Notes under the pieces: generated by a model
The model's input: only the letters and a program-made list of their open reading frames with translations
Databases searched by the model: none
What the model was told of the DNA's origin: nothing
In this document: in pieces, positions 8,910-17,838 of the stretch
Layout of the letters: each line of letters starts with the position of its first letter
Numbering within the stretch: position 1 is the first letter of the stretch
Program-made: the position numbers and the translations under genes
Assembly (NCBI GenBank): GCA_025998675.1
Contig: AP024673.1
Coordinates: forward strand, 2,488,562-2,552,561
Length of the DNA: 64,000 nt
Source: Fimbriimonadales bacterium
Lineage (GTDB): Bacteria; Armatimonadota; Fimbriimonadia; Fimbriimonadales; GBS-DC
Direction of reading: 5' to 3'

Positions 8910-11900
8910 TCAGCGTGCGGCGGGTTCCCGACTCTCCACCACAGCGGCGCGGGCGGCGTCTATCCCGTTGCCGAGTACCGCTTCTGGCGGGGTGTAGGGC
9001 ACGACGCGCGAGACGCCCCCCGTCATCGAGACGCCCAGCCACTGCCGCGCCACGGCGGTCGTGATAGGGTTGTGCGTCACAATCAGCACCTGCGACTGCT
9101 CCGCCATCTGCTGCAGGTAGTCCGCGAAGCGCTGCACATTGCGCCCGTCGAGCGCGGCGTCCACCTCGTCCAGCGCCATCAGCGGGCTGGGCTTGACCGT
9201 GCTGAAGGCGAACAGCAGCGCAATCGCCGTGAGCGCACGCTCGCCGCCCGACAGCAGTTCCAGCCGCTGGCGTCGCTTGCCCGGCGGCTGCGCCTCAATC
9301 AGCACCCCCGCCGATAGCGGGTCGTTCGCGTCGGTCAGAATCAGCTCCGCCTGACCGCCCTCGAAGAGCTGCTGGAAGCGCGTCTGGAACGCCGCGCGCA
9401 CCGCCTCGAAAGTGTTGAGGAACTGCTCGCGGGCGTGCGCATCGATCTCGCGCAGCTGCTGCAGGAGCTGGTCGCAGGTCTGTTCGAGGTCGCCGCGCTG
9501 GCGTTCGAGGTGATTGCATCGCTCGGTGAGGCGGGCGTACTCGTCGGCGGCGGCGAGGTTCACCTCGCCCATCTCGGCGAGCGCGCGGCGCATCCGTTCC
9601 AGCTCGGCGCGTGCGACGGGCGGCTTGTCGGGCAGGGGGGCGTCGTCGGCGTCGGGCAGGGGTTCATCGGGCGCGAGCGGGCGCCAGCGCTCCTGCAGTT
9701 CGGTCAGGCGCACCTCGGCGCGAGCGCAGTGCAGTTCGAGGGCGCGCTCCCGCTCGGCGAGCTGGCTCAGCGTCGCGCGCAGGGCGCGGATGCGGTCGTT
9801 CACCGCGAAGCTCTGTTCCAGCAGGGCTTGCCGCTGCGCGCGCTGGGCGTCCAGCTCCGCCTGCGCGTGCTGAATCTGGGCGCGGATGCGCGCCAGCTCG
9901 CGCTCAAGCGCCGCGCGCTGGGTCAGAATCTGCGCTTGCTCCTGCTGCAGCGATTGCAACCGTTCGGCGCGGCTCTGCTGGCGCAGGCGCATCTGCTCAA
10001 CGGCGCGCGTCTCCGCCTCGATCTGGCGGTGCAGTTCCCGCTGGCGGTGCTGCAGTTGCTGGAGCTGGGCGCGTCCTTCCGCAAGGGCGCGCAGCTCCTC
10101 GTCGAGCGCGCGCTGGAGCCGCTCCTGTTCGGCTTCCAGCACGGCGAGGTCGGCTTCGGGCGGCGCGTTCAGAACCGCCTCCAGCGCGGCGTGTTGTTCC
10201 TGCGCGCGCTGGAGCAGCGACTCATGGTGCTGGATTTCGCGCCGTTTCTGGCGCATCTCGTTTTCGAGGCGCATGCGCGTCTGGGTCGCCTCGCGGTGCT
10301 GCTGGCGCACGCGCTCCAGCGTCTGCTGGCGTTCGGTGTGCTGCGCGCGATGGCTCTCCAGCGCGGTCTCGGTGTGCTGCAGTTGCGCCTCCGCGTGCTG
10401 GAGTTCGGCGCGGGCGCGTTCCAGTTCCCCTTTGAGCGTGAGCAGGCTGCTACGTTCGCCTGCGTGCGCGCCGCCCGTAATCGCGCCGCTGAGCTGCACG
10501 ACGGAGCCGTCCAGCGCAGCAATCCGCGCGAAGGCGTTCGCCTGTCGGCTCTGGCGCAGCTGGCGCACCAGTCGGGTCGCCGTCTCCAGCGTGTCCACAA
10601 TCAGCACGCGCCCCAGCAGATGGCGAACGGCGGGCTCGAAACGGGGGTCGTACTGCACCAGCGCGGCGGCGATTCCCAGCACGCCAGCGTCGTTTGGGAT
10701 GGCGTCGCGCGGGGGTTCGCTGGGGCGCACCAGATCGAGCGGCAGGAAAGTGAGCCGTCCGGCGCGGCGCGCCTTGAGCCACTCCACCGCCGCGCGCGCC
10801 TGCGCTTCGGTCGGGGTCAGGATGTCGTTCACCGCGCCCCCCAGCGCCGCGCCGATGGCGGCTTGATAGGCTTCGGGGACGCTGATCGCCGCGCCGACGG
10901 GCATATAGTCGCCCTGCAGCTCGCCGCGCTGGACTGCCTGCAGCAGCGCGCGCACGGCGGGGCTTGCCCCTTCGCCCGCCTGCAGGCTGGCGTCCAGCGC
11001 ATGCACGCGCGCGCGCAGGGTCTCCACCGTCCGCTGGTCGCGCTGCGCCGCGCGCAGGAGCGATTGAAGCGTCTGCTCACTCGCGCCCTGTTCGGCGTCG
11101 AGCGCGTCGTGTTGCGCGTGCAGGGCAGCCTCGTGCGCCTGCGCTTCGGTCAGAGCGTTCTGCAGCGCGTCCGCCTCCGCATGTAGCGCGTCGAGCTGTG
11201 CGCGCGCCTGCGCCGCGTCCTGCTGGAGCCGCTCCGCCTGCTGGCGCGCCTGCTCGCGCTCGGCGCGCTGGCGCAGGGCATGCTGGTAGGCGCGCTCCGT
11301 ATCGCGCAGTTGCTGCCGCAGCTGTTCGGTTTCCGCTTCGGCATGTCGCACCTTCGGCGCGAGCGACTCGGCGTCGGCGTCCACCTGCGCGCGTTCGCGC
11401 TGGAGCGATTCGAGGCTCGCGGCGCGCTCCGACTGCTGGGCGTGCAGGTTCTCCGCCTCCTCCTGCAGCGTCTGAGCGAGTTCGGCGAGGGCGCGTTCGC
11501 GCTCATGCAGGCGGTTCAACTCGCCCAGCGCGCGCTCCTCTGCGGTCAGCTGGCTCTGAAGCACCGTGCGGAGGGTGTCCATCGCGCTCTCCAACTGGGC
11601 GATTTCGCGCCCGTAGGCGTCCGCATGGGTCTCCTGCTCGGCGATGGCTAATTCGGTCTGCACAATCTGTTCGTGCAGGGCGTCGCGCTCGGTCTGGGCG
11701 TCGTGCAGTCGCTGGCGCAACAGGCGATACTCGTACTGCAGGTATTCGCGCTCCAGCTGGGCGAGCTGGCGTTGCAGTTCGCGGTAGACCAGCGCGCGTT
11801 CGGCTTCCTGGCGCATCGGCTCGCGCTGGCGTTCCAGCTCGCGCAGCACATCCTCGACGCGCGTCAGGTGCATCCGCGCCGATTCCAGATCGCGCAGGGC

Positions 11901-12434
11901 GTCCTTGCGTCGGGCGCGGTAGAGGGCGACGCCCGCGACCTCTTCGAGCCAGCGGCGCCGCTCGTCGGGCGGGGCGGTCAGCAGCGCGTCGATGTCGCCC
12001 TGCCCAACGATGGAGTAGCCCCCGCGCCCCAGTCCCGTGCCTGCAAACAAATCCGCAAGGTCGCGCAGGCGGGCAGGCGTGCGGTTAATCCAGCACTCCC
12101 ACTCGCCCGAACGGTACAGGCGGCGCGTGATTTGCACCTCGTCGGCGTCCAGCGGCAGCCAGCGCGATTCGTTGTTGAACCAGAGCGAGACCTCCGCCAG
12201 CCCCAGCGGCTTGTGCGCGGCGGAGCCGCTGAACAGCACTTCGGTCGGCGTCTGCGCGCGCAGCGTGCGTACATTCGCCTCGCCCAGCGCCCACACCAGC
12301 GCGTCCACCAGATTGCTCTTGCCGCACCCGTTCGGACCGACGACCGCCGTCAGCGACGCGCTGAGGTCAATCTCCGTCCGCTGCGCGAAGGTCTTGAACC
12401 CGTGCAGGCGGATGCGCGTGAGGGCAAGGCTCAT
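8910..12434 (-). CDS. smc: Chromosome partition protein SMC
   Basis: The 1174-residue protein has the complete SMC layout. The N-terminal head has Walker A GPNGCGKSN near 33-41 and the usual start (LHGFKTFA). A long coiled coil follows, then a hinge domain (about 505-665, beginning near GDYMPVGAAI), a returning coiled coil, and a C-terminal head with signature LLSGGERALTAIALLFAF and Walker B LMALDEVDAALD. SMC dimerises through the hinge and, with ScpAB, compacts and segregates the chromosome. ScpA and ScpB are not in the window. The start is supported by AGGGAG upstream of the ATG. The opposite strand carries long open frames, an effect of GC-rich codon use. Confidence 0.97.
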   Translation of the reverse strand: MSLALTRIRLHGFKTFAQRTEIDLSASLTAVVGPNGCGKSNLVDALVWALGEANVRTLRAQTPTEVLFSGSAAHKPLGLAEVSLWFNNESRWLPLDADEVQITRRLYRSGEWECWINRTPARLRDLADLFAGTGLGRGGYSIVGQGDIDALLTAPPDERRRWLEEVAGVALYRARRKDALRDLESARMHLTRVEDVLRELERQREPMRQEAERALVYRELQRQLAQLEREYLQYEYRLLRQRLHDAQTERDALHEQIVQTELAIAEQETHADAYGREIAQLESAMDTLRTVLQSQLTAEERALGELNRLHERERALAELAQTLQEEAENLHAQQSERAASLESLQRERAQVDADAESLAPKVRHAEAETEQLRQQLRDTERAYQHALRQRAEREQARQQAERLQQDAAQARAQLDALHAEADALQNALTEAQAHEAALHAQHDALDAEQGASEQTLQSLLRAAQRDQRTVETLRARVHALDASLQAGEGASPAVRALLQAVQRGELQGDYMPVGAAISVPEAYQAAIGAALGGAVNDILTPTEAQARAAVEWLKARRAGRLTFLPLDLVRPSEPPRDAIPNDAGVLGIAAALVQYDPRFEPAVRHLLGRVLIVDTLETATRLVRQLRQSRQANAFARIAALDGSVVQLSGAITGGAHAGERSSLLTLKGELERARAELQHAEAQLQHTETALESHRAQHTERQQTLERVRQQHREATQTRMRLENEMRQKRREIQHHESLLQRAQEQHAALEAVLNAPPEADLAVLEAEQERLQRALDEELRALAEGRAQLQQLQHRQRELHRQIEAETRAVEQMRLRQQSRAERLQSLQQEQAQILTQRAALERELARIRAQIQHAQAELDAQRAQRQALLEQSFAVNDRIRALRATLSQLAERERALELHCARAEVRLTELQERWRPLAPDEPLPDADDAPLPDKPPVARAELERMRRALAEMGEVNLAAADEYARLTERCNHLERQRGDLEQTCDQLLQQLREIDAHAREQFLNTFEAVRAAFQTRFQQLFEGGQAELILTDANDPLSAGVLIEAQPPGKRRQRLELLSGGERALTAIALLFAFSTVKPSPLMALDEVDAALDGRNVQRFADYLQQMAEQSQVLIVTHNPITTAVARQWLGVSMTGGVSRVVPYTPPEAVLGNGIDAARAAVVESREPAAR

Positions 12435-12513
12435 CGGGCGCGCTCCCTGCGCCTGTCGAATCCTGAGTTATGCACGAAAGGTGTTAGTTCGGCGTCGACG
12501 CGAGCGTTCCTGC

Positions 12514-14610
12514 CTACGCCGCCGCCGTTGCGGGATGCAGCACTTCGGCGCGGGCAATCTGTTCCACAATCTCGATGTTCGTGTTGGGCGCGATTTCGTG
12601 ATAGGCGATTACATGCAGCTGGGGCAACTCCGCGCCGAGCAGTTTGCGGATGGGCAGGCGCAGGTTGCCCGCGCACGCCAGCACGGGCAGGTAGCCCCGC
12701 GCGGTCATCTGCTGTGCGTGCTGTCCGATGGCTTGCAGCAGGGCGCGGCTGGTCTCCATCTCCAGCCCCAGCGCGACGCCGTGCGGGGTCTGCTCCACGC
12801 GCTCGCGCAGGGCGGCTTCCAGCGCGGGTTCGAACGCCATCAGGCGCAGTTTGCCGTCGGGCGAGAGCAGGCGGTGCGTGATTGTGCGCGCCAGCGACGC
12901 CCGCGCGTACTCGCCCAGCGCCTCCGTATCGCGCGTGCGCCCCGCGTAGTCGCCCAGCGTCTCCAGAATCGTCTCCAGATCGCGAATGGGCACGCCCTCG
13001 CGCAGCAGGTGCTGCAACACTTTCTGCACCTCGCCCAGCGTGAGCAAATCGGGCACGACCTCCTGCACCACGACGGCGTTATGCTCCTTGAGGTTGTCCA
13101 GCAGTTGCTGGGTCTCGGCGCGTCCCAGCAGTTCAGCGGCGTGGCGGCGCACAATCTCGGTCAGGTGCGTCGCCACAACAGCGGTCGGCTCGACCACTGT
13201 GTAGCCCAGCCGTTGCGCCTGCTCGCGCAGCGACGGTTCGATCCAGTAGGCGCGCATGCCGAACACAGGCTCGCTGGTCGCCATACCCTCGATGGGCGGC
13301 GAGTCGGCGCTGGGCGGCATCGCCAGCAGCAGGCGCGGCTGCGCCTCCGCCTGCGCAACCACCTCGCCGCGAATCTTAATCTGATACTGCAGCGGGCGCA
13401 GGCGCACATTATCCCGCACGCGCACTGACGGCATCACAAACCCCAGATCGCTCGCCAGTTGGCGACGGATGGCGGCTATCCGCTCCAGTAAATCGCCCTT
13501 CTGGTTCGGGTCTACCAGCGGCATCAGCCCGTAGCCGATCTCTAGCTCAATCGCGTCCACTTTGAGCATGGGCAGCACCGCTTCGGGACCCGTAGGGGGC
13601 GGCGCGGCAGGCTCTTCAGGCTGTTCTGGCTCTGGAGGCGGAGGCAGGAGGTTCATGCGAGTCGCCAGATAGCCCAGCCCGAACAACGCCGCGCCAATCA
13701 GCACAAACTGCGGTTTGGGAAAGCCTGGCACCAGCGCGAGGAACGCCAGCGCGCCGCCCGCCGCCATCAGCACGCGCGGGTACTGCAGCACCTGCCCAAC
13801 CACATCCTGACCCATCGCCTGCTCGGTTGAGGCGCGGGTCACCAGCAAGCCCGTCGCGGTCGAAATCAGCAGCGCGGGGATTTGCGCCACCAGTCCCTCG
13901 CCGACGGTCAACAGCGTGTAGGTCTGCAGCACGGTCATTGCGTCGCCCTGCCCGCGCAGGAAGCCCACCGCAAACCCGCCGATGATGTTAATCAGGATAA
14001 TCAGAATCGCGGCGATGGCGTCGCCCTTGACGAACTTGCTCGCGCCGTCCATTGCGCCGTAGAAATCGGCTTCCATCTCGATGGCGCGGCGGCGACGCTT
14101 CGCCTCCGCCTGGTCAATCAGCCCTGCGTTCAAATCGGCGTCGATCGCCATCTGCTTGCCGGGCATCGCGTCCAGCGTGAATCGGGCGGCGACCTCCGCC
14201 ACGCGCCCCGCGCCGTTGGTAATCACCACAAACTGCACCACCACCAGAATCAGGAACGCGACCACGCCCACCACGAAGTCGCCCCCGACCACGAACTGCC
14301 CGAAGGTCTCAATCACCTTGCCCGCGCTGCCCGTGCCCAGAATCAGCTTCGTCGCCACGATGCTCAGCGCCAGCCGAAACAGCGTCGTCACCAGCAACAG
14401 CGCGGGGAACACCGAAAACTGGAGCGGGTTCGTGATGTTGACTGCCATCAGCGCAATCACGATGGAGGCGGCGAAGTTGAACACGATGAAGGTGTCCAGC
14501 ATCCACTTGGGCATAGGCAGAATCAGCATCGTGACGACGACCAGAATCGCCAGCGCAATCATCAGGTCGGAGTTGCGCAACGCCCGCGTCAGCCAGTGTG
14601 CCCACGCCAT
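12514..14610 (-). CDS. flhA: FlhA/FHIPEP-family flagellar export protein
   Basis: The 698-residue protein is an FHIPEP-family member: about eight transmembrane helices in residues 1-330, the conserved segment RVAEVAARFTLDAMPGKQMA with the AEAKRRR loop, then a proline-rich linker (about 325-355) and a cytosolic C-terminal domain. FlhA is the gate of the flagellar type III export apparatus, whose C-domain docks export chaperones and substrates. Length matches FlhA (about 690). I chose the ATG at 14610 (MAWAHWLTRAL); the frame stays open further upstream but without family features. No other flagellar gene is in the window, so a virulence-type SctV homologue cannot be fully excluded. Confidence 0.92.
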   Translation of the reverse strand: MAWAHWLTRALRNSDLMIALAILVVVTMLILPMPKWMLDTFIVFNFAASIVIALMAVNITNPLQFSVFPALLLVTTLFRLALSIVATKLILGTGSAGKVIETFGQFVVGGDFVVGVVAFLILVVVQFVVITNGAGRVAEVAARFTLDAMPGKQMAIDADLNAGLIDQAEAKRRRRAIEMEADFYGAMDGASKFVKGDAIAAILIILINIIGGFAVGFLRGQGDAMTVLQTYTLLTVGEGLVAQIPALLISTATGLLVTRASTEQAMGQDVVGQVLQYPRVLMAAGGALAFLALVPGFPKPQFVLIGAALFGLGYLATRMNLLPPPPEPEQPEEPAAPPPTGPEAVLPMLKVDAIELEIGYGLMPLVDPNQKGDLLERIAAIRRQLASDLGFVMPSVRVRDNVRLRPLQYQIKIRGEVVAQAEAQPRLLLAMPPSADSPPIEGMATSEPVFGMRAYWIEPSLREQAQRLGYTVVEPTAVVATHLTEIVRRHAAELLGRAETQQLLDNLKEHNAVVVQEVVPDLLTLGEVQKVLQHLLREGVPIRDLETILETLGDYAGRTRDTEALGEYARASLARTITHRLLSPDGKLRLMAFEPALEAALRERVEQTPHGVALGLEMETSRALLQAIGQHAQQMTARGYLPVLACAGNLRLPIRKLLGAELPQLHVIAYHEIAPNTNIEIVEQIARAEVLHPATAAA

Positions 14611-14703
14611 CTCGGGGTCAATTGTCGGCGCACGCCAGCAAGATTTGCAGGGCATGTCCATACACGCAGCAAGAGGTATCATTCTCAGGGTGGTGCAACG
14701 GCG

Positions 14704-14943
14704 ATGGAACCCGCGGCAACAGTCGACGAACTGTACGAGCAGCACATCCGCATGCTGACGCCTCAACAGAAGCGCCAGCTGATGGAGAAACTCGCGCACG
14801 AGCTGGAACCTCCGATTGAAGAAGAGACGCGCGGCAGCAGCCTTCTCGAACTGGCGGGGTTGGGCGCGGAACTCTGGCAGGGAATCGACGCCCAGCGTTA
14901 TGTGAACCAGCAGCGCGATGCATGGGAGCGGGGGCTGTTGTGA
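14704..14943 (+). CDS. Small acidic/helical protein, probable antitoxin of the PIN toxin
   Basis: The 79-residue protein (MEPAATVDELYEQHIRMLTP) is helical and charged with no recognised domain. Its stop overlaps the start of the PIN gene by one base (TGATG), the classic arrangement of an antitoxin before VapC. It also contains a LTPQQKRQLMEKLAHEL helix resembling short antitoxins that precede PIN genes in many bacteria. A GGTATCAT box at 14677-14682 may be its promoter. The role is inferred from position. Confidence 0.65.
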   Translation: MEPAATVDELYEQHIRMLTPQQKRQLMEKLAHELEPPIEEETRGSSLLELAGLGAELWQGIDAQRYVNQQRDAWERGLL

Positions 14944-15389
14944 TGAGCATCGACGATGCGCTTCACGGCACAACTCGGTTGTTTATCGATACCGCTCCCC
15001 TGATTTACCTCATCGAGCGGCATCCCGTTTATTTCCCCGTCGTGCAGGAGGTGGCGCGTCGGATTGACGGAGGGGCGCTGGCTGCATGCAGTTCGGTTAT
15101 CACCTTGACAGAGGTATTGACGCTCCCGCTCCGTCTCGGTCGCGCGGATATAGCCGCGCAATATCGCCAGATTTTGATGGGCTCTCGGCGCCTCGAACTT
15201 GCCCCGATTACTCCAGCAATTGCTGAGGTAGCAGCAGAAATACGCGCCCGCTACAACTTGCGAACCCCCGACGCTATTCAGGTTGCAACGGCGCAGGTCT
15301 ACCAGTGTGAGGCACTGCTGACGAACGATGATTCGCTCAAGCGTGTTGTCGAGCTGAATATAGTTCTGATTAGCGACCTTGCGAATTGA
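14943..15389 (+). CDS. VapC-like PIN-domain RNase, probable toxin
   Basis: The 148-residue protein is a PIN domain: LFIDTAPLIYLIE near residues 13-25 supplies the first aspartate, ITLTEVLTLPL (about 55) the glutamate, TPDAIQVATA (about 118) and TNDDSLK (about 133) the later acidic residues. These four acidic positions coordinate Mg2+ in VapC-type RNases. The start at 14943 overlaps the upstream gene's stop; an ATG-equivalent 21 bases earlier would give a deeper overlap. No other gene follows for 600 bases. Target RNA unknown. Confidence 0.85.
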   Translation: MSIDDALHGTTRLFIDTAPLIYLIERHPVYFPVVQEVARRIDGGALAACSSVITLTEVLTLPLRLGRADIAAQYRQILMGSRRLELAPITPAIAEVAAEIRARYNLRTPDAIQVATAQVYQCEALLTNDDSLKRVVELNIVLISDLAN

Positions 15390-15458
15390 ACACAACCATC
15401 AGAGCAGCCTTCAGTCTAGGAAAACAAGCAAGTCGGGAATCGCAGGGTGTCTACGCCC

Positions 15459-15555
15459 GACGGCTGAAGCCGTTCCTATAACACGAAGCCGACCTTCGTC
15501 GGCTAAAATAGCCAGCGCAGGCTGGCTTCGTCTCATAGGAACGGGTTCACCCGTC
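15459..15555. repeat. Long imperfect palindrome (REP-like hairpin cluster)
   Basis: GACGGCTGAAGCCGTTCCTA on the left pairs with TAGGAACGGGTTCACCCGTC on the right. CACGAAGCC and GGCTTCGTC pair inside, and smaller hairpins (GCCGACCTTCGTCGGC, AGCCAGCGCAGGCTGGCT) surround a central TAAAAT. The form suits a REP/BIME-like element or a bidirectional terminator. Confidence 0.6.
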
Positions 15556-15645
15556 TGGATTCAAGCAAAAACCCAGACAGTCTCTCAGCCGCGCCTAAGT
15601 GCCTTTGCGCGAGAATTGCGACATGCGCGTACAGCACCGCCTTTA

Positions 15646-15699
15646 TGGAGTGCGGAAGCGGAGCTTCCGCGAGGCTGAAGCTCCCGCTTCAGCACTCCA
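15646..15699. repeat. 54-bp double-hairpin repeat, copy 1
   Basis: TGGAGTGC...GCACTCCA encloses two hairpins: GCGGAAGC/GCTTCCGC and GCTGAAGC/GCTTCAGC. A near-identical copy is at 15795-15848 within a terminal-inverted-repeat element. Outside this copy lies a different inverted pair, CATGCGCGTA/TACGCGCATG. Confidence 0.65.
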
Positions 15700-15754
15700 A
15701 ATTACGCGCATGCGCGGACAGGGGAGTCGCTGAAAATTCACTGCAAAGACACTT

Positions 15755-15928
15755 ATACCGATCGGCGGCTCATAGTTCGTAAAGCAGTAATTTATGGAGT
15801 GCGGAAGCGGAGCTTCCGCGACGCTGAAGCTCCCGCTTCAGCACTCCATAGTAGCAGGGCGCGGGCAACGGCACGCCTCTGCAGGTGTGTGCGAGGCAAT
15901 TAACGAACTCTGACAGCGCAGTTGGTAT
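15755..15928. repeat. MITE-like element, copy 1 (174 bp, short interior)
   Basis: The ends are ATACCGATCGGCGGCTCATA at the left and GACAGCGCAGTTGGTAT at the right, with GTTCGTAA and TTAACGAAC just inside, so the termini form an imperfect inverted repeat of about 30 bases. The interior is a 54-bp double hairpin (15795-15848), unlike the CCCTCTCCC interior of the other three copies (29117, 33376, 58575). No coding capacity. Confidence 0.6.
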
Positions 15929-15996
15929 TAGACTGACTTCAGCCGCGTCCAGACTGACTTCAGTCGCGTCGAAACTGAACCTCGCCCCATCGCGGC

Positions 15997-17724
15997 TCAG
16001 TTGGCGAACACGCCCTCGCGGGTCTCCTGCAACATCTGATAATGGCGGGCGCGGCACTGGTTCATCAGCTGCAGACGCTGCTCGTTGTCCACGCCCAGCA
16101 GGCGCATCAGCCTGCCCGCAATCTCGATGAAGGTCTCGAACTCTTCGGGAATCACATCGGTCGCGCCTGCGGCGTACAGGGGTTCAATCTCGGCGACATA
16201 GCGCGTGCGGGCGACGATGTAGACCGTCGGGTTCAGCTCGCGCACGGTGCGCACGGTGTAGCGCGTGCTGATGGGGTCGGAGACGGCAATCACGACGGCG
16301 CGCGCGTGTTCCACCCCTGCGGCGTGCATAATCTCGGGGTACGCCGCGTCGCCGTAGATGACGGGGATGCCCTGCTTTTGCGCCTCGCGCACCAGCGCGC
16401 CGTTCATCTCTATCACCACGAACGGCTGCTCCAGCTCGCGCAGCAGACTCGCCAGATTGCGCCCGTTCAGCCCGAAGCCCACGATGATGATATGGTCGCG
16501 CAGTTCCGGGTGATTTTCGTGCGCGGCGCGGATGCGGCTGAGCCAGTGCGCCCGTCGGGTCGCCCGCGCCAGCAGCCGGTACGCGCCCGCCAGCAGCAAC
16601 GGCGTCAGCAGAATGCTCAGCGAAGTGCCCGCCACCAGCCCGTTCAGCAACTCGGGCGGCAGCAGGTTCGTCGCGCGCGACTGCTCCATCAGCACGAATG
16701 AGAACTCGCCGATGTTCGCCAGCGTCACCCCCGCCAGCAGTCCCACCCGCAACGGACGGCGCAGGACGAGCGCAATCCCCAGCACAATCAAACACTTGAG
16801 CGCCATCAGCGACAGAGTCCACGCCGCCGTCATGCCCAGATTCGCCTGCAGATACGATAAATCCACCAGCATCCCGACCGAGATGAAAAATAGCGCGAGG
16901 AAACTGTCGCGGAACGGGGTGATGTTGGCGGTAATCTGGTGGCTGTAGGGCGTCTCGGAGATGATGACGCCTGCGATGAACGCGCCCAGCGCCGGCGACA
17001 GCCCCAGCGACTGCGTGATGTAGCTCATCAGCAGCGCCACAAACAGCGACCCCAGCACGGGAATCTCGCGCGTGTCGGACGCCACAATCCAGCGCAACGC
17101 CACAGGCACGACCACCCGCGCCAGCAGGTAGACCACGCCAATCCCAACAACCGTGAAGAGCAACTTCACGCCCACCATCGCCAGCCCGCGCTCCTGCGCC
17201 TGCGCCATAAACGGCAGAATCGCCATAAACACGGGCGCCATGATGTCCTGAAACAGCAGCACGCCGACAGCGAAGCGCCCGTGCGTGCTGTCCAGCTCCT
17301 CGCGTTGTTTGAGAATCTTCACGCCGACCGCCGTGCTGCTGAGGCTGATAATCATCCCCAGCGCGATGGATTGCGCCAGCGAGTAGCCCAGCAGTCCTGA
17401 CCCGACGGCGCATATCAGCGCGGTCAGCCCCACCTGCGCTGCGCCCGCCCGCAGCACATAATGGCGCAGCTGATACAGCCTGTCGATGGAGAACTCCACG
17501 CCCAGCGAGAAGAGCAGCAGCACCACGCCCAGTTCCGCCAGCAGTTGAATGGCTTCCGCCTCGCCCGCCCAGCCCAGTCCGTAGGGACCAATCAGCGCGC
17601 CTGTGAGGATGAACCCCGCGACGGCGGGCAGGCGCAATCGGGTGAACAGCGCCACAATCACGATGCTGACGCCAATCACCAGCAGAATGCTCGCGCTCAG
17701 GGAATGGGCGTGGGTCTCTGGCAT
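15997..17724 (-). CDS. CPA2-family cation:proton antiporter with RCK/TrkA-N domain
   Basis: The 575-residue protein has a 12-13 helix exchanger domain (about 1-385) of the KefB/CPA2 type, including GALIGPYGLGWAGE and LGAFIAGVIISETP. A cytosolic TrkA-N/RCK domain follows (about 400-525), with the nucleotide-binding motif IIIVGFGLNGRNLASLL. Such proteins exchange K+ or Na+ for H+ and are gated by NAD(H) or other ligands bound to the RCK domain. No KefG-like regulatory partner is adjacent. A TACAAT box ends 10 nt before the ATG, so the leader would be about 3 nt. Ion specificity cannot be read from the sequence. Confidence 0.9.
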   Translation of the reverse strand: MPETHAHSLSASILLVIGVSIVIVALFTRLRLPAVAGFILTGALIGPYGLGWAGEAEAIQLLAELGVVLLLFSLGVEFSIDRLYQLRHYVLRAGAAQVGLTALICAVGSGLLGYSLAQSIALGMIISLSSTAVGVKILKQREELDSTHGRFAVGVLLFQDIMAPVFMAILPFMAQAQERGLAMVGVKLLFTVVGIGVVYLLARVVVPVALRWIVASDTREIPVLGSLFVALLMSYITQSLGLSPALGAFIAGVIISETPYSHQITANITPFRDSFLALFFISVGMLVDLSYLQANLGMTAAWTLSLMALKCLIVLGIALVLRRPLRVGLLAGVTLANIGEFSFVLMEQSRATNLLPPELLNGLVAGTSLSILLTPLLLAGAYRLLARATRRAHWLSRIRAAHENHPELRDHIIIVGFGLNGRNLASLLRELEQPFVVIEMNGALVREAQKQGIPVIYGDAAYPEIMHAAGVEHARAVVIAVSDPISTRYTVRTVRELNPTVYIVARTRYVAEIEPLYAAGATDVIPEEFETFIEIAGRLMRLLGVDNEQRLQLMNQCRARHYQMLQETREGVFAN

Positions 17725-17734
17725 AGCGGGAGGA

Positions 17735-17740
17735 ATTGTA
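17735..17740 (-). promoter_or_regulatory. -10-like TACAAT box of the antiporter gene
   Basis: GGTACAAT on the reverse strand lies 10 nt before the ATG at 17724; it fits the GGTANNNT series. CCTCCC lies between box and start, and no Shine-Dalgarno sequence is present. Confidence 0.42.
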
Positions 17741-17785
17741 CCTGAGCGAAAGCAAGGGGTGCGCCTCTGCTCAAAAAATGAACTT

Positions 17786-17813
17786 CCCCTCTCCCGAAGC
17801 TTCGAGAGAGGGG
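17786..17813. terminator. Hairpin of the CCCTCTCCC repeat family
   Basis: CCCCTCTC and GAGAGGGG with the inner CGAAGCTTCG palindrome form a strong hairpin between the PEP-CTERM gene and the antiporter, both leftward. GGGGGTGAGG follows, as in the interior of the MITE-like copies. It likely terminates the PEP-CTERM transcript, though no T-run follows. Confidence 0.5.
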
Positions 17814-17838
17814 AGCAAGGGGGTGAGGTGGAACCCGC

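Larger units (their letters stand above)
15390..15996. other. Intergenic repeat field of about 600 bases
   Basis: I see no convincing gene here. The stretch is packed with inverted repeats: a long imperfect palindrome at 15459-15555, a double-hairpin unit at 15646-15699 flanked by CATGCGCGTA and its complement TACGCGCATG, and a terminal-inverted-repeat element at 15755-15928 holding a second copy of the same double-hairpin unit. Short TTCAG-containing repeats (GACTGACTTCAG) follow at 15930-15965. Confidence 0.7.

Noticed and set aside
9435-11186. Long open frame (583 codons) on the strand opposite smc
   Set aside because: It lies fully within smc, has no domain pattern and is rich in Arg/Ala/Gln/Leu as expected from the reverse of coiled-coil codons in GC-rich DNA.
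16184-17755. Alternative reading frame of 523 codons across the antiporter
   Set aside because: Overlaps the clear CPA2/RCK gene in the same direction and gives Arg/Gly/Ala-rich sequence without domains.
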